A stretch of DNA of 43,898 bases from assembly GCA_934663625.1 (NCBI GenBank), contig CAKUKP010000010.1:1-43898 (forward strand), read 5' to 3'. Source of the DNA: an uncultured Clostridia bacterium (GTDB lineage: Bacteria; Bacillota; Clostridia; Christensenellales; Aristaeellaceae). The first letter of the stretch is position 1. Each line of letters starts with the position of its first letter. The notes under the pieces were generated by a model. It saw only the letters and a program-made list of their open reading frames with translations, searched no databases and had not been told where the DNA came from. Below are positions 31,060-38,936 of the stretch, one piece after another. Position numbers and translations under genes: made by a program.

Positions 31060-32007
31060 ATGCAGGTTACACAGCGCTTTGCGCAGTTACTTACGAAAAA
31101 TGTGGGCAGCGTGATCGTGGGCAAGGAAAGCGCCATCGAACTGATGATGATCGCCATCCTGTGCCGCGGCCATGTATTGATCGAAGATGTGCCGGGCGTG
31201 GGCAAAACCACGCTGGCGAGCGCCATTGCGCGCTCGCTGGATTGTTCGTTCCGGCGCATTCAGTTCACGCCCGATATCACCCCCTCCGATATCACGGGCT
31301 TTTCCATCGCCAATTTCAAAACGGGCGAACTGGAATACCGCCCCGGCATGATCATGAGCCAGATCGTGCTGGCGGATGAAATCAACCGTACCTCGCCCAA
31401 GACGCAGTCCGCGCTGCTGGAGGTCATGGAGGAAGGACAGGTTTCCGTGGATGGAAACACCTATCCCATGCCGCAGCCGTTCATCGTGCTGGCGACGCAG
31501 AACCCCGTGGATTTCATGGGCACCTATCCGCTGCCGGAGGCGCAGCTGGATCGATTCTTCATGCGCATTTCCATCGGCTATCCCAACGCTGAGGAAGAAG
31601 CCGATATTCTGGAGCGCTATACGTCCGGCAAAAAGCCGATGGATGATCTGCGCCCGATCTGCACGAGCGGCGATATACTGCGCCTGCAGCAGGAGGTCGA
31701 GGGCGTACACACCTCGCGCGAGGTGCGCGCCTACATCGCCAACATCGCCGCCGCTTCGCGCCGGAACAGCGCGCTGCAGCTGGGCATATCCACCCGCGCG
31801 GCGATATCGCTTCTGCGCGCTTCACAGGCGTGCGCGCTGCTGGACGGCCGCGATTATGTAATTCCGGAGGATGTGCAGCGCATGGCGGCGCCGGTACTGG
31901 CGCACCGCATGGTGCTGTCCCCCGAAGCCAGTATGCGCAATATGACCGCCGAACGCGTATTGCAGGGCGTGATGGGTGCGGTGGCGGTGCCGGTGAAGGT
32001 GAAATGA
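31060..32007 (+). CDS. MoxR-family AAA+ ATPase
   Basis: The 315-aa ATPase starts at the ATG at 31060 (MQVTQRFAQLLTKNVG) with an AAAGGAGA SD. It has Walker A GVGKTT at 46-51, 'FTPDITPSDITGF', Walker B-type 'ADEINRTSPKTQSALLEVMEE', and sensor regions 'ATQNPVDFMGTYPLPEAQLDRF'. MoxR ATPases act as chaperones with DUF58 and transglutaminase partners, the exact trio encoded here: the next gene overlaps by 4 nt. The pathway target is unknown. Confidence 0.95.
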   Translation: MQVTQRFAQLLTKNVGSVIVGKESAIELMMIAILCRGHVLIEDVPGVGKTTLASAIARSLDCSFRRIQFTPDITPSDITGFSIANFKTGELEYRPGMIMSQIVLADEINRTSPKTQSALLEVMEEGQVSVDGNTYPMPQPFIVLATQNPVDFMGTYPLPEAQLDRFFMRISIGYPNAEEEADILERYTSGKKPMDDLRPICTSGDILRLQQEVEGVHTSREVRAYIANIAAASRRNSALQLGISTRAAISLLRASQACALLDGRDYVIPEDVQRMAAPVLAHRMVLSPEASMRNMTAERVLQGVMGAVAVPVKVK

Positions 32008-33182
32008 ATATGCGCCTGATCGGGCTGTGCGCTTCGATGGTCGCGCTGGCGGGCGCGGCGCTCGCCACGGGCAAGGCGGTGTATTATGCGCTGCTGGCGC
32101 TGCTTATGCTGATGCTTCTGTATGCGCTCGCCTCGGCGGTATGGACGATCCTGACCCTCGATGTTACCATGAAGGGCGTGCGCCCGCGCGCCGTGCGCGG
32201 CGATCGGCTGATGACGATCCTGACCGCGCGGCATACCTGCCCGCTGCCCGTCAGCGATGTGCGCCTTTTGCTGAACGTACCCGGCGGAAACGGCGGGTAT
32301 CAGGAAATTTCGCTGCGCGCGCGCCCCTTTGCAAGGAGCACGTTTCGCAACGTGGTGCGCTGTCCGCATCGCGGCAATTATGATGTGGGCGTGGTTTCGG
32401 TATCGGCGCTGGATCTGTTCGGGCTGGTGCGCATCACGCGCAAATCGGGCAAGCGCCTGATGCGCGTGGAGGTCGCCCCCCGCGCCATGCAAACCGATTG
32501 CCTGCGGCTGAGAGCGTCCGATACGGGCGCGGAATTTGCCTCCCGCGCGACCGAGGATAATGCTTCGCCCTCCGATATCCGCAAATGGCAGGATGGCGAT
32601 GAACTGAAAAAGATTCATTGGAAGCTTTCCCTGCGCAAGCGGGAATTGATCGTGCGCACGTTTGAAAACAGCGCGCGCCCCGATACGCTGATTCTGCCCG
32701 ATCTTACGCAGATCACGGCGCTGCGCGATCAGCGGCTGGCGCTGGAGGACGGCATTTGCGAAGCCTGTCTGGGCGCGGCGCAGGCGCAGCTGAACAATCA
32801 ATATCCGGTGCGGATGCCGCTGGTGTGCGCGCAGCCGCAGGAGCTTTCCGGAAAGAACGCCGCCGATCTTGCCGCGTTTCGCGATGCGCTCACGCGCGTG
32901 GCGTTCGATAGCCCCTATTCCTATGAACAGGTGCTTTTGCAGATGACCCAGCGCCTGCAGCGCACGGGCGGCGTGGTGCTGGCGACCTCGGATTTATCCA
33001 CGCGCATCGCGGATATCGCGCTGCGGATGCTCCGGCTGGGCGTGATGGTAAAGCTGTTTTTCATTACCGATGCGCCGCGCGGAGAAACGCTGGAAATGCT
33101 GGAAATGTTGAAGCTGGCGGGCGCGATCGTTATGCAGATCGATCCCTGGCAGCTGGAAAATACCGATGAAAAGCAAAGCTGA
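32004..33182 (+). CDS. DUF58 protein, membrane-anchored
   Basis: The 392-aa protein starts at the ATG at 32004, overlapping the moxR stop. It has two N-terminal membrane segments (about 5-20 and 26-50) and, at about 191-221, the DUF58 signature 'DIRKWQDGDELKKIHWKLSLRKRELIVRTFE'. The C-terminal part has a von Willebrand-A-like pattern. DUF58 proteins pair with MoxR ATPases; the role is poorly known. Longer in-frame extensions upstream run through moxR and were rejected. Confidence 0.92.
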   Translation: MNMRLIGLCASMVALAGAALATGKAVYYALLALLMLMLLYALASAVWTILTLDVTMKGVRPRAVRGDRLMTILTARHTCPLPVSDVRLLLNVPGGNGGYQEISLRARPFARSTFRNVVRCPHRGNYDVGVVSVSALDLFGLVRITRKSGKRLMRVEVAPRAMQTDCLRLRASDTGAEFASRATEDNASPSDIRKWQDGDELKKIHWKLSLRKRELIVRTFENSARPDTLILPDLTQITALRDQRLALEDGICEACLGAAQAQLNNQYPVRMPLVCAQPQELSGKNAADLAAFRDALTRVAFDSPYSYEQVLLQMTQRLQRTGGVVLATSDLSTRIADIALRMLRLGVMVKLFFITDAPRGETLEMLEMLKLAGAIVMQIDPWQLENTDEKQS

Positions 33183-33196
33183 AAAGGTTAGAAACG

Positions 33197-35569
33197 ATGG
33201 ATAGAATGAACCGCGTTTTTCGTGCGGTCTATCCCTATCTGATCGCCGCCGCGATGGCGGGCTGCGCCATTTATACGGCGGCGCTGGCGATTGGATTGGA
33301 GGTTCACTGGATCGCGGCTTATCTGCCCGCGCTGGCGGCGGCGCTGATCGCATGGGTCGGCGGGCGCGGCGCCGGTTGGCGGATTGCGGCGGTGTTCGGC
33401 GCGATCGCGCTGATCGCGGTTCCGTGGATCGGGCGCACGAATCAAATTGCACAATGGGTCGCCGGCGCGGTGCAGACCGGCGCGCAGGAGGTGCCCGCGG
33501 ATGTCGCCGCCGCGATGTGCGTATCCGCGTCCGCGCTGCTGAGCGCCGTATTTGCGATGCTGCTTCCGCAGGGCGTGGGCGCGCCGCTCACGGTGTTTAT
33601 CGAAGCGGCCGCACTGATCCTTTCGCTGGCGGCGGGCGATAATGTTCCGCTGTGGGCCGCGCTGCCCGGCATGATTTCCGGTGCGGCGGCGTTTGCGCTG
33701 CCCCGCGATGGCCGCGATGGCGCGCGCGCCGCGGTGCCGATTGCGGCGGCGGTGATCGCGGTGATCGCGCTGCTCATTGCGCCCACGACGCAGCCCACCT
33801 GGGAACCGCTGGAAACGCTGGCGGCGCGGATGCGCGATGTGATGGCGGATTACACCCATTTTACCGAAGAACGATACGAATTCACGATCAACGAAAAGGG
33901 CTATAATTACGGCGCGCTGGTGGCGGATCGCGCGGTGGTGCGACTGGGCGGACCGGCCACGCCGAATCCCGATCCCGTGATGCGCGTTACAGCGGATGCG
34001 CCGATGCTGCTGCGCGGATCGATCAAGAGCGTCTACACCGGCAATTCATGGGAGGATAATCAGGAAAAATCCCGCTATCTGTATTTCAATCCCACGCGCC
34101 GCGCGACCCGAAGCGCGGTGTTCGGTTCGGATCTGAAATCGGATGGCTTTGATCGCGCCGATGCGGAAATCACGATGCTCGCGGAGGGAACCAGCACGCT
34201 GTTCGTGCCCGCGCATATGACGGATTTTTCGATGAACCTGAAAAACGCCGTGTATTACAATACCATCGGCGAAATGTTTTTAACGCGCCGCGTGGAAACG
34301 GGCGATACCTATTCCGTCACGGCGATGCAGCCCGCGGATGCGGCGGCGCTGATTCGCGCGTGCGCAGCGGCGGAGGGCGCGGATGATTCCGCGTATTCGG
34401 AAGCGCTGGCGGAATATACCGCCCTGCCGGATAGCATCGATTCGCGCGTGTACGCGCTGGCGATGCAGCTTACGCAGAATGATTCCAATCCCGCCGCGAA
34501 GGCGTATGCCATCCAGAATTACCTCGCCGAAAATTACGGCTATGAACTGAACGTGGGCTATCCCGACCCCGATCAGGATTTCGTCACGTATTTCCTGTTT
34601 GAGGAAAAGCAGGGCTATTGCAGCTATTTCGCCTCCGCGATGGCGGTGCTGTGCCGCATTTCCGGCCTGCCCGCGCGATACGTCGAAGGCTATAGCGCGC
34701 CCGCGGGCGAAACGGTATTGACCGGCGAAAACGCGCACGCATGGGTCGAGGTCTATTTGAAGGGCGTCGGCTGGACGGCGTTCGATCCCACCGCGCGCGC
34801 GCAGGAGGCGGCCTCCGATGAAAGCGCGCAGGGCGATGAAAGCGGCGATCACGGCGATGATCATATGCTGGCGGACGGACAGAATCAGCAGGAGCCGGAC
34901 GTCGGCACCGCCGATTCCGCGCCCGATGCTACGCCCGAACCCACGCCGGATATCGGCAGCGGCGCGGAGGGCGATGCGCCCACGCCTACGCCCGATCACG
35001 GGGATGCGGATCAGAATCCCACCCCCACGCCCGATTCGGGCAGCGGCGATGCGCCGGATTCCAATTCCGGCGAAAATCCGCCCGATGCGCCCAATCCGCC
35101 GGACGCGCCGAATTCAAATGATTCAAACCATACCTGGCTGTGGTTCGTGCTGGGCGGACTGCTGCTGGCGCTGATCATCGCGGCGATCGTGCTGTGGACG
35201 CGCCGCCGCCTCGCGGCTACGAATCCGCTGAACCTGTGCCGTGAAACCCGCAGCGCGCAGGTCGCTTCGCTGATTCTGTATCGCGGCATACTCACGCTGC
35301 TTGCGCAGACCGGCAATATGCCCATGCGCGGCGAAACGCCGGATGCGTTTGCGGCGCGCGTGCATAACGTGCTGCCGAACGATGATTATATCGCCTTCGT
35401 ATCCGAGGTCGCGCGCAGCCGCTATTCCGGAAAGCCGGTGTCCGCCGCCACCATCGAACGCGGAAGGCGCGCATACCAGTCCTTCTATCAGGGTCTGCGC
35501 CGCACGGAACGAATGCGCTATCTCCTCAGCCGAATCCTGCACGGAAATGGAAGCATCGATGAAATCTAA
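33197..35569 (+). CDS. Transglutaminase-like membrane protein (TgpA type)
   Basis: The 790-aa protein has five or six N-terminal membrane segments (to about residue 205), then an extracytoplasmic transglutaminase-like domain with the Cys-His-Asp triad at Cys475 ('GYCSYFASAMAVLCR'), His514 ('NAHAWVEVY') and Asp530 ('AFDPTA'). A low-complexity Pro/Thr/Asp linker ('TPEPTPD', 'PTPTPDHGD', repeated) leads to a further membrane helix near 645-668 and a cytoplasmic DUF4129-like tail. Such proteins are expected to modify or cleave surface peptides. An AAGG SD precedes the ATG at 33197. It completes the moxR-DUF58 operon. Confidence 0.93.
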   Translation: MDRMNRVFRAVYPYLIAAAMAGCAIYTAALAIGLEVHWIAAYLPALAAALIAWVGGRGAGWRIAAVFGAIALIAVPWIGRTNQIAQWVAGAVQTGAQEVPADVAAAMCVSASALLSAVFAMLLPQGVGAPLTVFIEAAALILSLAAGDNVPLWAALPGMISGAAAFALPRDGRDGARAAVPIAAAVIAVIALLIAPTTQPTWEPLETLAARMRDVMADYTHFTEERYEFTINEKGYNYGALVADRAVVRLGGPATPNPDPVMRVTADAPMLLRGSIKSVYTGNSWEDNQEKSRYLYFNPTRRATRSAVFGSDLKSDGFDRADAEITMLAEGTSTLFVPAHMTDFSMNLKNAVYYNTIGEMFLTRRVETGDTYSVTAMQPADAAALIRACAAAEGADDSAYSEALAEYTALPDSIDSRVYALAMQLTQNDSNPAAKAYAIQNYLAENYGYELNVGYPDPDQDFVTYFLFEEKQGYCSYFASAMAVLCRISGLPARYVEGYSAPAGETVLTGENAHAWVEVYLKGVGWTAFDPTARAQEAASDESAQGDESGDHGDDHMLADGQNQQEPDVGTADSAPDATPEPTPDIGSGAEGDAPTPTPDHGDADQNPTPTPDSGSGDAPDSNSGENPPDAPNPPDAPNSNDSNHTWLWFVLGGLLLALIIAAIVLWTRRRLAATNPLNLCRETRSAQVASLILYRGILTLLAQTGNMPMRGETPDAFAARVHNVLPNDDYIAFVSEVARSRYSGKPVSAATIERGRRAYQSFYQGLRRTERMRYLLSRILHGNGSIDEI

Positions 35570-35585
35570 AGTTGAGAAACAAAGA

Positions 35586-35615
35586 CCGTCAGCTGAAACT
35601 TATGTCAGCTGGCGG
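35586..35615 (-). terminator. Hairpin of the conserved-loop type at the 3' end of the SLOG gene
   Basis: On the minus strand CCGCCAGCTG and CAGCTGACGG form a 10-bp stem (one G-T pair) around ACATAAGTTT, followed by TCTTTGTTTCTC. Loop and downstream flank match hairpin 1 of the double-hairpin repeat. The stop codon of the SLOG gene lies in the loop, so the stem encodes its last residues. It sits between two convergent genes and probably terminates. Confidence 0.7.
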
Positions 35616-36094
35616 TTTCCCATATTCTGAGCAATGTTAATGATGGGCAGGCCGTGCTTTTTAGCATAATGAACTGTATAAGCAGTTCCGCCGTGATCTT
35701 CAGTTTGATAGCATATGCATATGCTGCTGTTGTCTACAAGAAAGCGATTGCGTATGTGCATACAACCTCTGTAATACGTCTGTGCGGTGTAGATTACGCG
35801 GTCAGCATGTAATTTGATCTGTTCATAAACTATTTGGTTTTGTATATCCCATTTGTGCGCCTGTTCAGGATAAGGCAGTACCAGAATCAATCGAATATGC
35901 GGATAGGACTGTTTTAGGTTTAATACAGTCTGCGCCGCCATTGTGTCAAACCCCAATGCGCCGCCGGTGCAGAAGAAGCAATAATTGTTTTCAATCAGGC
36001 GACGAATTGTTTTTGTAAGACATGCATCGATTGTATTATATTGATCTTCTGGAATTTCTCGATGTCCTGTAAAACATGCCGTTTTGTTTTTCAT
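35600..36094 (-). CDS. SLOG-domain protein (DUF1273/YpsA-like)
   Basis: The 164-aa protein starts at the ATG at 36094 (MKNKTACFTGHREIP), 8 nt after a GAGAGG SD; an ATG at 36100 is too close to it. 'ACFTGHRE' near the start, 'FFCTGGALGFDTMAAQ' and 'LVLPYPEQAHKW' match the SLOG/DUF1273 Rossmann-like nucleotide-binding fold. The B. subtilis relative YpsA affects cell division; others sit in stress or defence loci. The gene is clearly AT-richer than its surroundings, which suggests acquisition. It is divergent from an XRE regulator and has a strong promoter with an inverted repeat. Confidence 0.85.
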   Translation of the reverse strand: MKNKTACFTGHREIPEDQYNTIDACLTKTIRRLIENNYCFFCTGGALGFDTMAAQTVLNLKQSYPHIRLILVLPYPEQAHKWDIQNQIVYEQIKLHADRVIYTAQTYYRGCMHIRNRFLVDNSSICICYQTEDHGGTAYTVHYAKKHGLPIINIAQNMGNRQLT

Positions 36095-36119
36095 ACGCAT
36101 TACCTCTCAATACGAATGT

Positions 36120-36188
36120 ATTATATGTCGTATTGTTGAATTATGTCAACAGTACGCGCTTAATAATATCTTCTGTTGTGGATATAAT
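36120..36188. promoter_or_regulatory. SLOG-XRE divergent promoters and operator candidate
   Basis: Minus: TTGACA (36149-36144), an 18-nt spacer and TATAAT (36125-36120). Plus: TTAATA (36160-36165), a 17-nt spacer and TATAAT (36183-36188). The inverted repeat TGTTGA-N6-TCAACA (36134-36151) covers the minus -35 box and could be bound by the XRE regulator. Confidence 0.6.
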
Positions 36189-36214
36189 TTAACAAGCAAA
36201 GCAGAGGTGAGAGG

Positions 36215-36550
36215 ATGACGGACGCGGAGCAGTGCCTGAAGGAAATCGGGCAGCGCATTATGGATCGCAGAAAAAAGCTGGGTTTGACGCAGGAAGCACT
36301 CGCGGAAAAAGCAGATGTAACTGCGCAGTTCATTTCGTATGCCGAAGCGGGCAAAAGAGCGATGCGTCCGGAAAACCTGATGAAACTCGCCGCCGCGCTG
36401 GAGGTCAGTACCGATTATTTGCTGACCGGCGATATCATCGATAAGGATCTGCTGATCCTGTCGGAGAAAATGCGCAGGCTCTCCCCCGCGCAGATTCGGA
36501 TCATTGAAAGCATCATCGATGAATGCGGCGCGCTGTTCCGCGTAGAATAA
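36215..36550 (+). CDS. XRE-family transcriptional regulator
   Basis: The 111-aa protein has an N-terminal Cro/CI helix-turn-helix ('IGQRIMDRRKKLGLTQEALAEKADVTAQFISYAEAGKRAM', about 10-50) followed by 'PENLMKLAAALEVSTDYLLTG', the usual continuation. A short helical C-terminal part ('ILSEKMRRLSPAQIRIIESIID') may dimerise. The ATG at 36215 follows a GAGGTGAGAGG SD. It is divergent from the SLOG gene and followed by a terminator, so it is probably a local autoregulator. Confidence 0.92.
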   Translation: MTDAEQCLKEIGQRIMDRRKKLGLTQEALAEKADVTAQFISYAEAGKRAMRPENLMKLAAALEVSTDYLLTGDIIDKDLLILSEKMRRLSPAQIRIIESIIDECGALFRVE

Positions 36551-36556
36551 AAATGA

Positions 36557-36605
36557 CCATCCTGCGGCGTGCGAACATTGCGTTCGCGCCGCGGGATGGG
36601 TTTTG
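36557..36605 (+). terminator. Terminator downstream of the XRE gene
   Basis: CCATCCTGCGGCG...GCGAAC pairs with GTTCGC...GCCGCGGGATGG, a long GC-rich stem with loop ATTGC, followed by GTTTTG. It lies 7 nt after the stop codon and may also serve the convergent ATPase gene. Confidence 0.75.
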
Positions 36606-36633
36606 TATTGCCGTTTCTGATATTTATTTGCGC

Positions 36634-37890
36634 TTAGTAGTCCAGACTGTTTTCATTCAGCAGGAAATCATAGACGTTCATGATCAGCACGCCGGATTCG
36701 TTGTAATACGGGCCGGGCGTATCACGGGTGATGATGAGCCGTTTGAAGAAATCGCCGGTCAGCATCAGCGACCGCTGCTCCTGCTGCATCTTTTCCGGCG
36801 TGGGAATCGCGTAAGCGGATTGGATGTAGTAGCGCTTGGAGCCTTTATTGCACACGAAATCAATTTCCAACTGGCGGTTTACGCTGTTGCCCTTTTCGTT
36901 GACGGCGTGCTGCGTAACCACGCCTACGTCTACATTGAAGCCGCGCATCTTCAGTTCGTTGAAGATGATATTTTCCATGCTGTGCGTTTCTTCCAGCTGC
37001 CTGAAATTCAATCGGGCGTTTCGCAGCCCCATATCCGTGAAATAGTATTTCACGGGCGTATCAATGTATTTTTTCCCCTTCACATCATAGCGCATCGCCC
37101 GATCGATCAGGAAAGAATCGCACAGATAATCGATATATCGTTTGATGGTCGCATTGCTGATGTCCTTTTTCTTGACCGATTTGAAGGTCGCCGACAGCTT
37201 TTCCGGATTCGTCAGCGAACCGATGGCGGAGGACAGGATATTCAAAAGCTCCTCCAGCTCCGTCCTGTTGCGGATGTTGTGCCTGCCGACGATATCGGAT
37301 ATATAGGTTTCCTCAAACAGATTTTTGAGGAACATGATCTTCTGATCGGGAGTGGAGAAATTGAAAATCAGCGGAAGTCCCCCGTAGAGCATGTATTCGT
37401 TCCACCCATCCTGCTTTGTGCCGGAATAGACAGACATGAATTCCGCAAAGCTGAGCGGATACATATGCACTTCATCGCCGCGCCCTCGAAATTCGGTAAT
37501 AACGTCGCGGGAAAGAAAGCGCGCGTTGCTGCCGGTTACGTATACATCCACGTTGGGCATCCGGATCAGGCTGTTCAGAACCGATTCAAATTCACCCAGC
37601 AGCTGCACTTCGTCCAGCAGCACATAATAAACTGCGCCGTCGTTTTGCAGGCGTGCCTTTAAATAGGGATAGAATACATCCGGATCCTGAAACTTACGGT
37701 TTTCAAAGGTATCGAAGGCGATTTCAACGATGTGATTTTCATCAACCCCCTCCGAGCACAGGTGTTCCTTGAAAAGATTGAACAGCAGATACGATTTTCC
37801 GCATCGCCGCATGCCGGTGACAACCTTGATCAATCCGTTCTGCTTTTTCCGGATCAGCGTATTCAGATAATGATCGCGCCGAATCTGCAT
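36634..37890 (-). CDS. AAA ATPase with C-terminal DUF4143
   Basis: The 418-aa protein starts at the ATG at 37890 (MQIRRDHYLNTLIRKKQN) with a GGGAGG SD. Walker A GMRRCGKS lies at 26-33, Walker B in 'YYVLLDEVQLL', and 'VYVTGSNARFLS' is the sensor region typical of this ATPase group. The C-terminal DUF4143 domain includes 'YYFTDMGLRNARLNF' and 'HSMENIIFNELKMRGFNVDVG', related to the nuclease-like fold ('LEIDFVCNKGSKRYYIQSAY'). These proteins are common in gut anaerobes and archaea, and their role is unsettled. The gene is AT-richer than the core genes and has an unusual 5' region with two related inverted repeats. Confidence 0.93.
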   Translation of the reverse strand: MQIRRDHYLNTLIRKKQNGLIKVVTGMRRCGKSYLLFNLFKEHLCSEGVDENHIVEIAFDTFENRKFQDPDVFYPYLKARLQNDGAVYYVLLDEVQLLGEFESVLNSLIRMPNVDVYVTGSNARFLSRDVITEFRGRGDEVHMYPLSFAEFMSVYSGTKQDGWNEYMLYGGLPLIFNFSTPDQKIMFLKNLFEETYISDIVGRHNIRNRTELEELLNILSSAIGSLTNPEKLSATFKSVKKKDISNATIKRYIDYLCDSFLIDRAMRYDVKGKKYIDTPVKYYFTDMGLRNARLNFRQLEETHSMENIIFNELKMRGFNVDVGVVTQHAVNEKGNSVNRQLEIDFVCNKGSKRYYIQSAYAIPTPEKMQQEQRSLMLTGDFFKRLIITRDTPGPYYNESGVLIMNVYDFLLNENSLDY

Positions 37891-37906
37891 CGATTGCACC
37901 TCCCAA

Positions 37907-38034
37907 TGAAGATTTCCGCAGAAAATTGCAAATATCTTCAATAGATTCTACCTGTGATCATTATATCCCGTGCGGCGGCATTTTACAACCTTCGTTATGA
38001 AAGATTTTTGCAGAAAACCGCAAAAATCTTTCAT
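37907..38034. promoter_or_regulatory. Control region of the DUF4143 ATPase: promoter flanked by two related inverted repeats
   Basis: Promoter on minus: TTGTAA (37988-37983), a 17-nt spacer and TATAAT (37965-37960). Upstream of it is a perfect 15-bp inverted repeat, ATGAAAGATTTTTGC (37997-38011) with GCAAAAATCTTTCAT (38020-38034). In the leader, just before the SD, is a related imperfect one, TGAAGATTTCCGCA (37907-37920) with TGCAAATATCTTCA (37927-37940). Both share the GAAGAT/GAAAGAT...GCAGAAAA core. Confidence 0.65.
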
Positions 38035-38062
38035 AGAACCGTTCAAACAGTTCAGTCGCGAG

Positions 38063-38117
38063 TATCTTGATCGTTATCCTGGTCGTTATCCTGTACACTA
38101 TCCTGTATCCTATTCCG
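38063..38117 (+). repeat. Degenerate 12-nt tandem repeat
   Basis: Four and a half units starting TATCYTG: TATCTTGATCGT, TATCCTGGTCGT, TATCCTGTACAC, TATCCTGTATCC, TATTCCG. It lies in the roughly 300-nt gap between the ATPase and the small SH3 gene; the rest of that gap holds the listed inverted repeats and a hairpin, and no gene. Confidence 0.7.
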
Positions 38118-38139
38118 TTGGATTGCTCCGAAACGCGCG

Positions 38140-38171
38140 AAGGCTCCGGAACCATACGATTCCGGAGCCTT
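38140..38171. terminator. 12-bp hairpin downstream of the small SH3 gene
   Basis: AAGGCTCCGGAA and TTCCGGAGCCTT form a perfect 12-bp stem with an 8-nt loop, 24 nt beyond the SH3 gene's stop. No T-tract follows on the minus strand, so it may be a processing or stabilising element and not an intrinsic terminator. Confidence 0.5.
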
Positions 38172-38195
38172 CACATGAATAAGAGAATTGGTTTC

Positions 38196-38684
38196 CTACG
38201 GCAGCTTGGCCAGCGTATTCAGCTGCATATAGCAGGTTCTGCCGTTCATCAGGCGTACATACGCCCAATTTCCGTTCAGCTTCAGCAGATATACAAACTG
38301 CCCTGCGGGCAGCGTTGCTACCCGCGAGAGATGTTCGCCATCGCGCAGATACAGGGCGGCATCGGCGGTGTTATAGCCGATGCGGTTCCTGGAAAATGCG
38401 CCGTATACGCGCAGATAACCGCGGTATACGTAACCATACGTGCCATCGGCGGTGACAACCTTGCACTGCATGTTTCCGCCGTCGCCCAGGTACAACACCT
38501 TCGTCCCCACGCGCAGTGTGCCGATGATGTTTGCATCATGTACCGGTTGATCGCGCATACGTGCATAATCAGCGGTAACGGTCAGAACATATACGGGTTC
38601 CGAAGCCTGCGCGGCAATGGGAATTATTGCCATCGAGCAAATCAGCACCAGGCTGATCAATACCTTCAAAATCCGCTGTTTCAT
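38196..38684 (-). CDS. Small secreted SH3-domain protein
   Basis: The 162-aa protein starts at the ATG at 38684 (MKQRILKVLISLVLICS) with a GGAGG SD. It has a signal peptide ending near 'AAQAS-E', then one bacterial SH3-like domain ('ADYARMRDQPVHDANIIGTLRVGTKVLYLGDGG') and a second, weaker one ('DAALYLRDGEHLSRVATLPAGQFVYLLKLNGNWAYVRL'). No catalytic domain follows, so it may bind the wall or act as an accessory or immunity-like factor. It is related in domain type to the partial gene at 1-701. Confidence 0.85.
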   Translation of the reverse strand: MKQRILKVLISLVLICSMAIIPIAAQASEPVYVLTVTADYARMRDQPVHDANIIGTLRVGTKVLYLGDGGNMQCKVVTADGTYGYVYRGYLRVYGAFSRNRIGYNTADAALYLRDGEHLSRVATLPAGQFVYLLKLNGNWAYVRLMNGRTCYMQLNTLAKLP

Positions 38685-38862
38685 ATACCATACCTCCAAT
38701 CTGCTGTAATTATATCATAACTGGCATATATTTGCAAGGCATTTGAAATACTTTTTTCACATTTTACGATGCATCTGAATCGACGCCGTTCGACAATTTT
38801 ATCTGCATAATCATGAATGCATATTTGCCGGAATTCTTTACGCATGCAGACGTTGATTCTGC

Positions 38863-38891
38863 TTGACAAGCGGGGTTTACGGTGCTAAAAT
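38863..38891 (+). promoter_or_regulatory. Promoter of the LarA-aminotransferase operon
   Basis: TTGACA (38863-38868), a 17-nt spacer and TAAAAT (38886-38891), 45 nt before the start codon. This is close to the consensus for a housekeeping sigma factor. Confidence 0.75.
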
Positions 38892-38936
38892 TGCGCGCAT
38901 AATTTGAATAATTTTGCGCCTGAAGAGGGGATGACG

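Noticed and set aside
31830..32003. N-terminal extension of the DUF58 gene into moxR
   Set aside because: It is out-of-frame reading of moxR; the ATG at 32004 overlaps the moxR stop in the usual coupled way and gives the normal membrane-anchored N-terminus.
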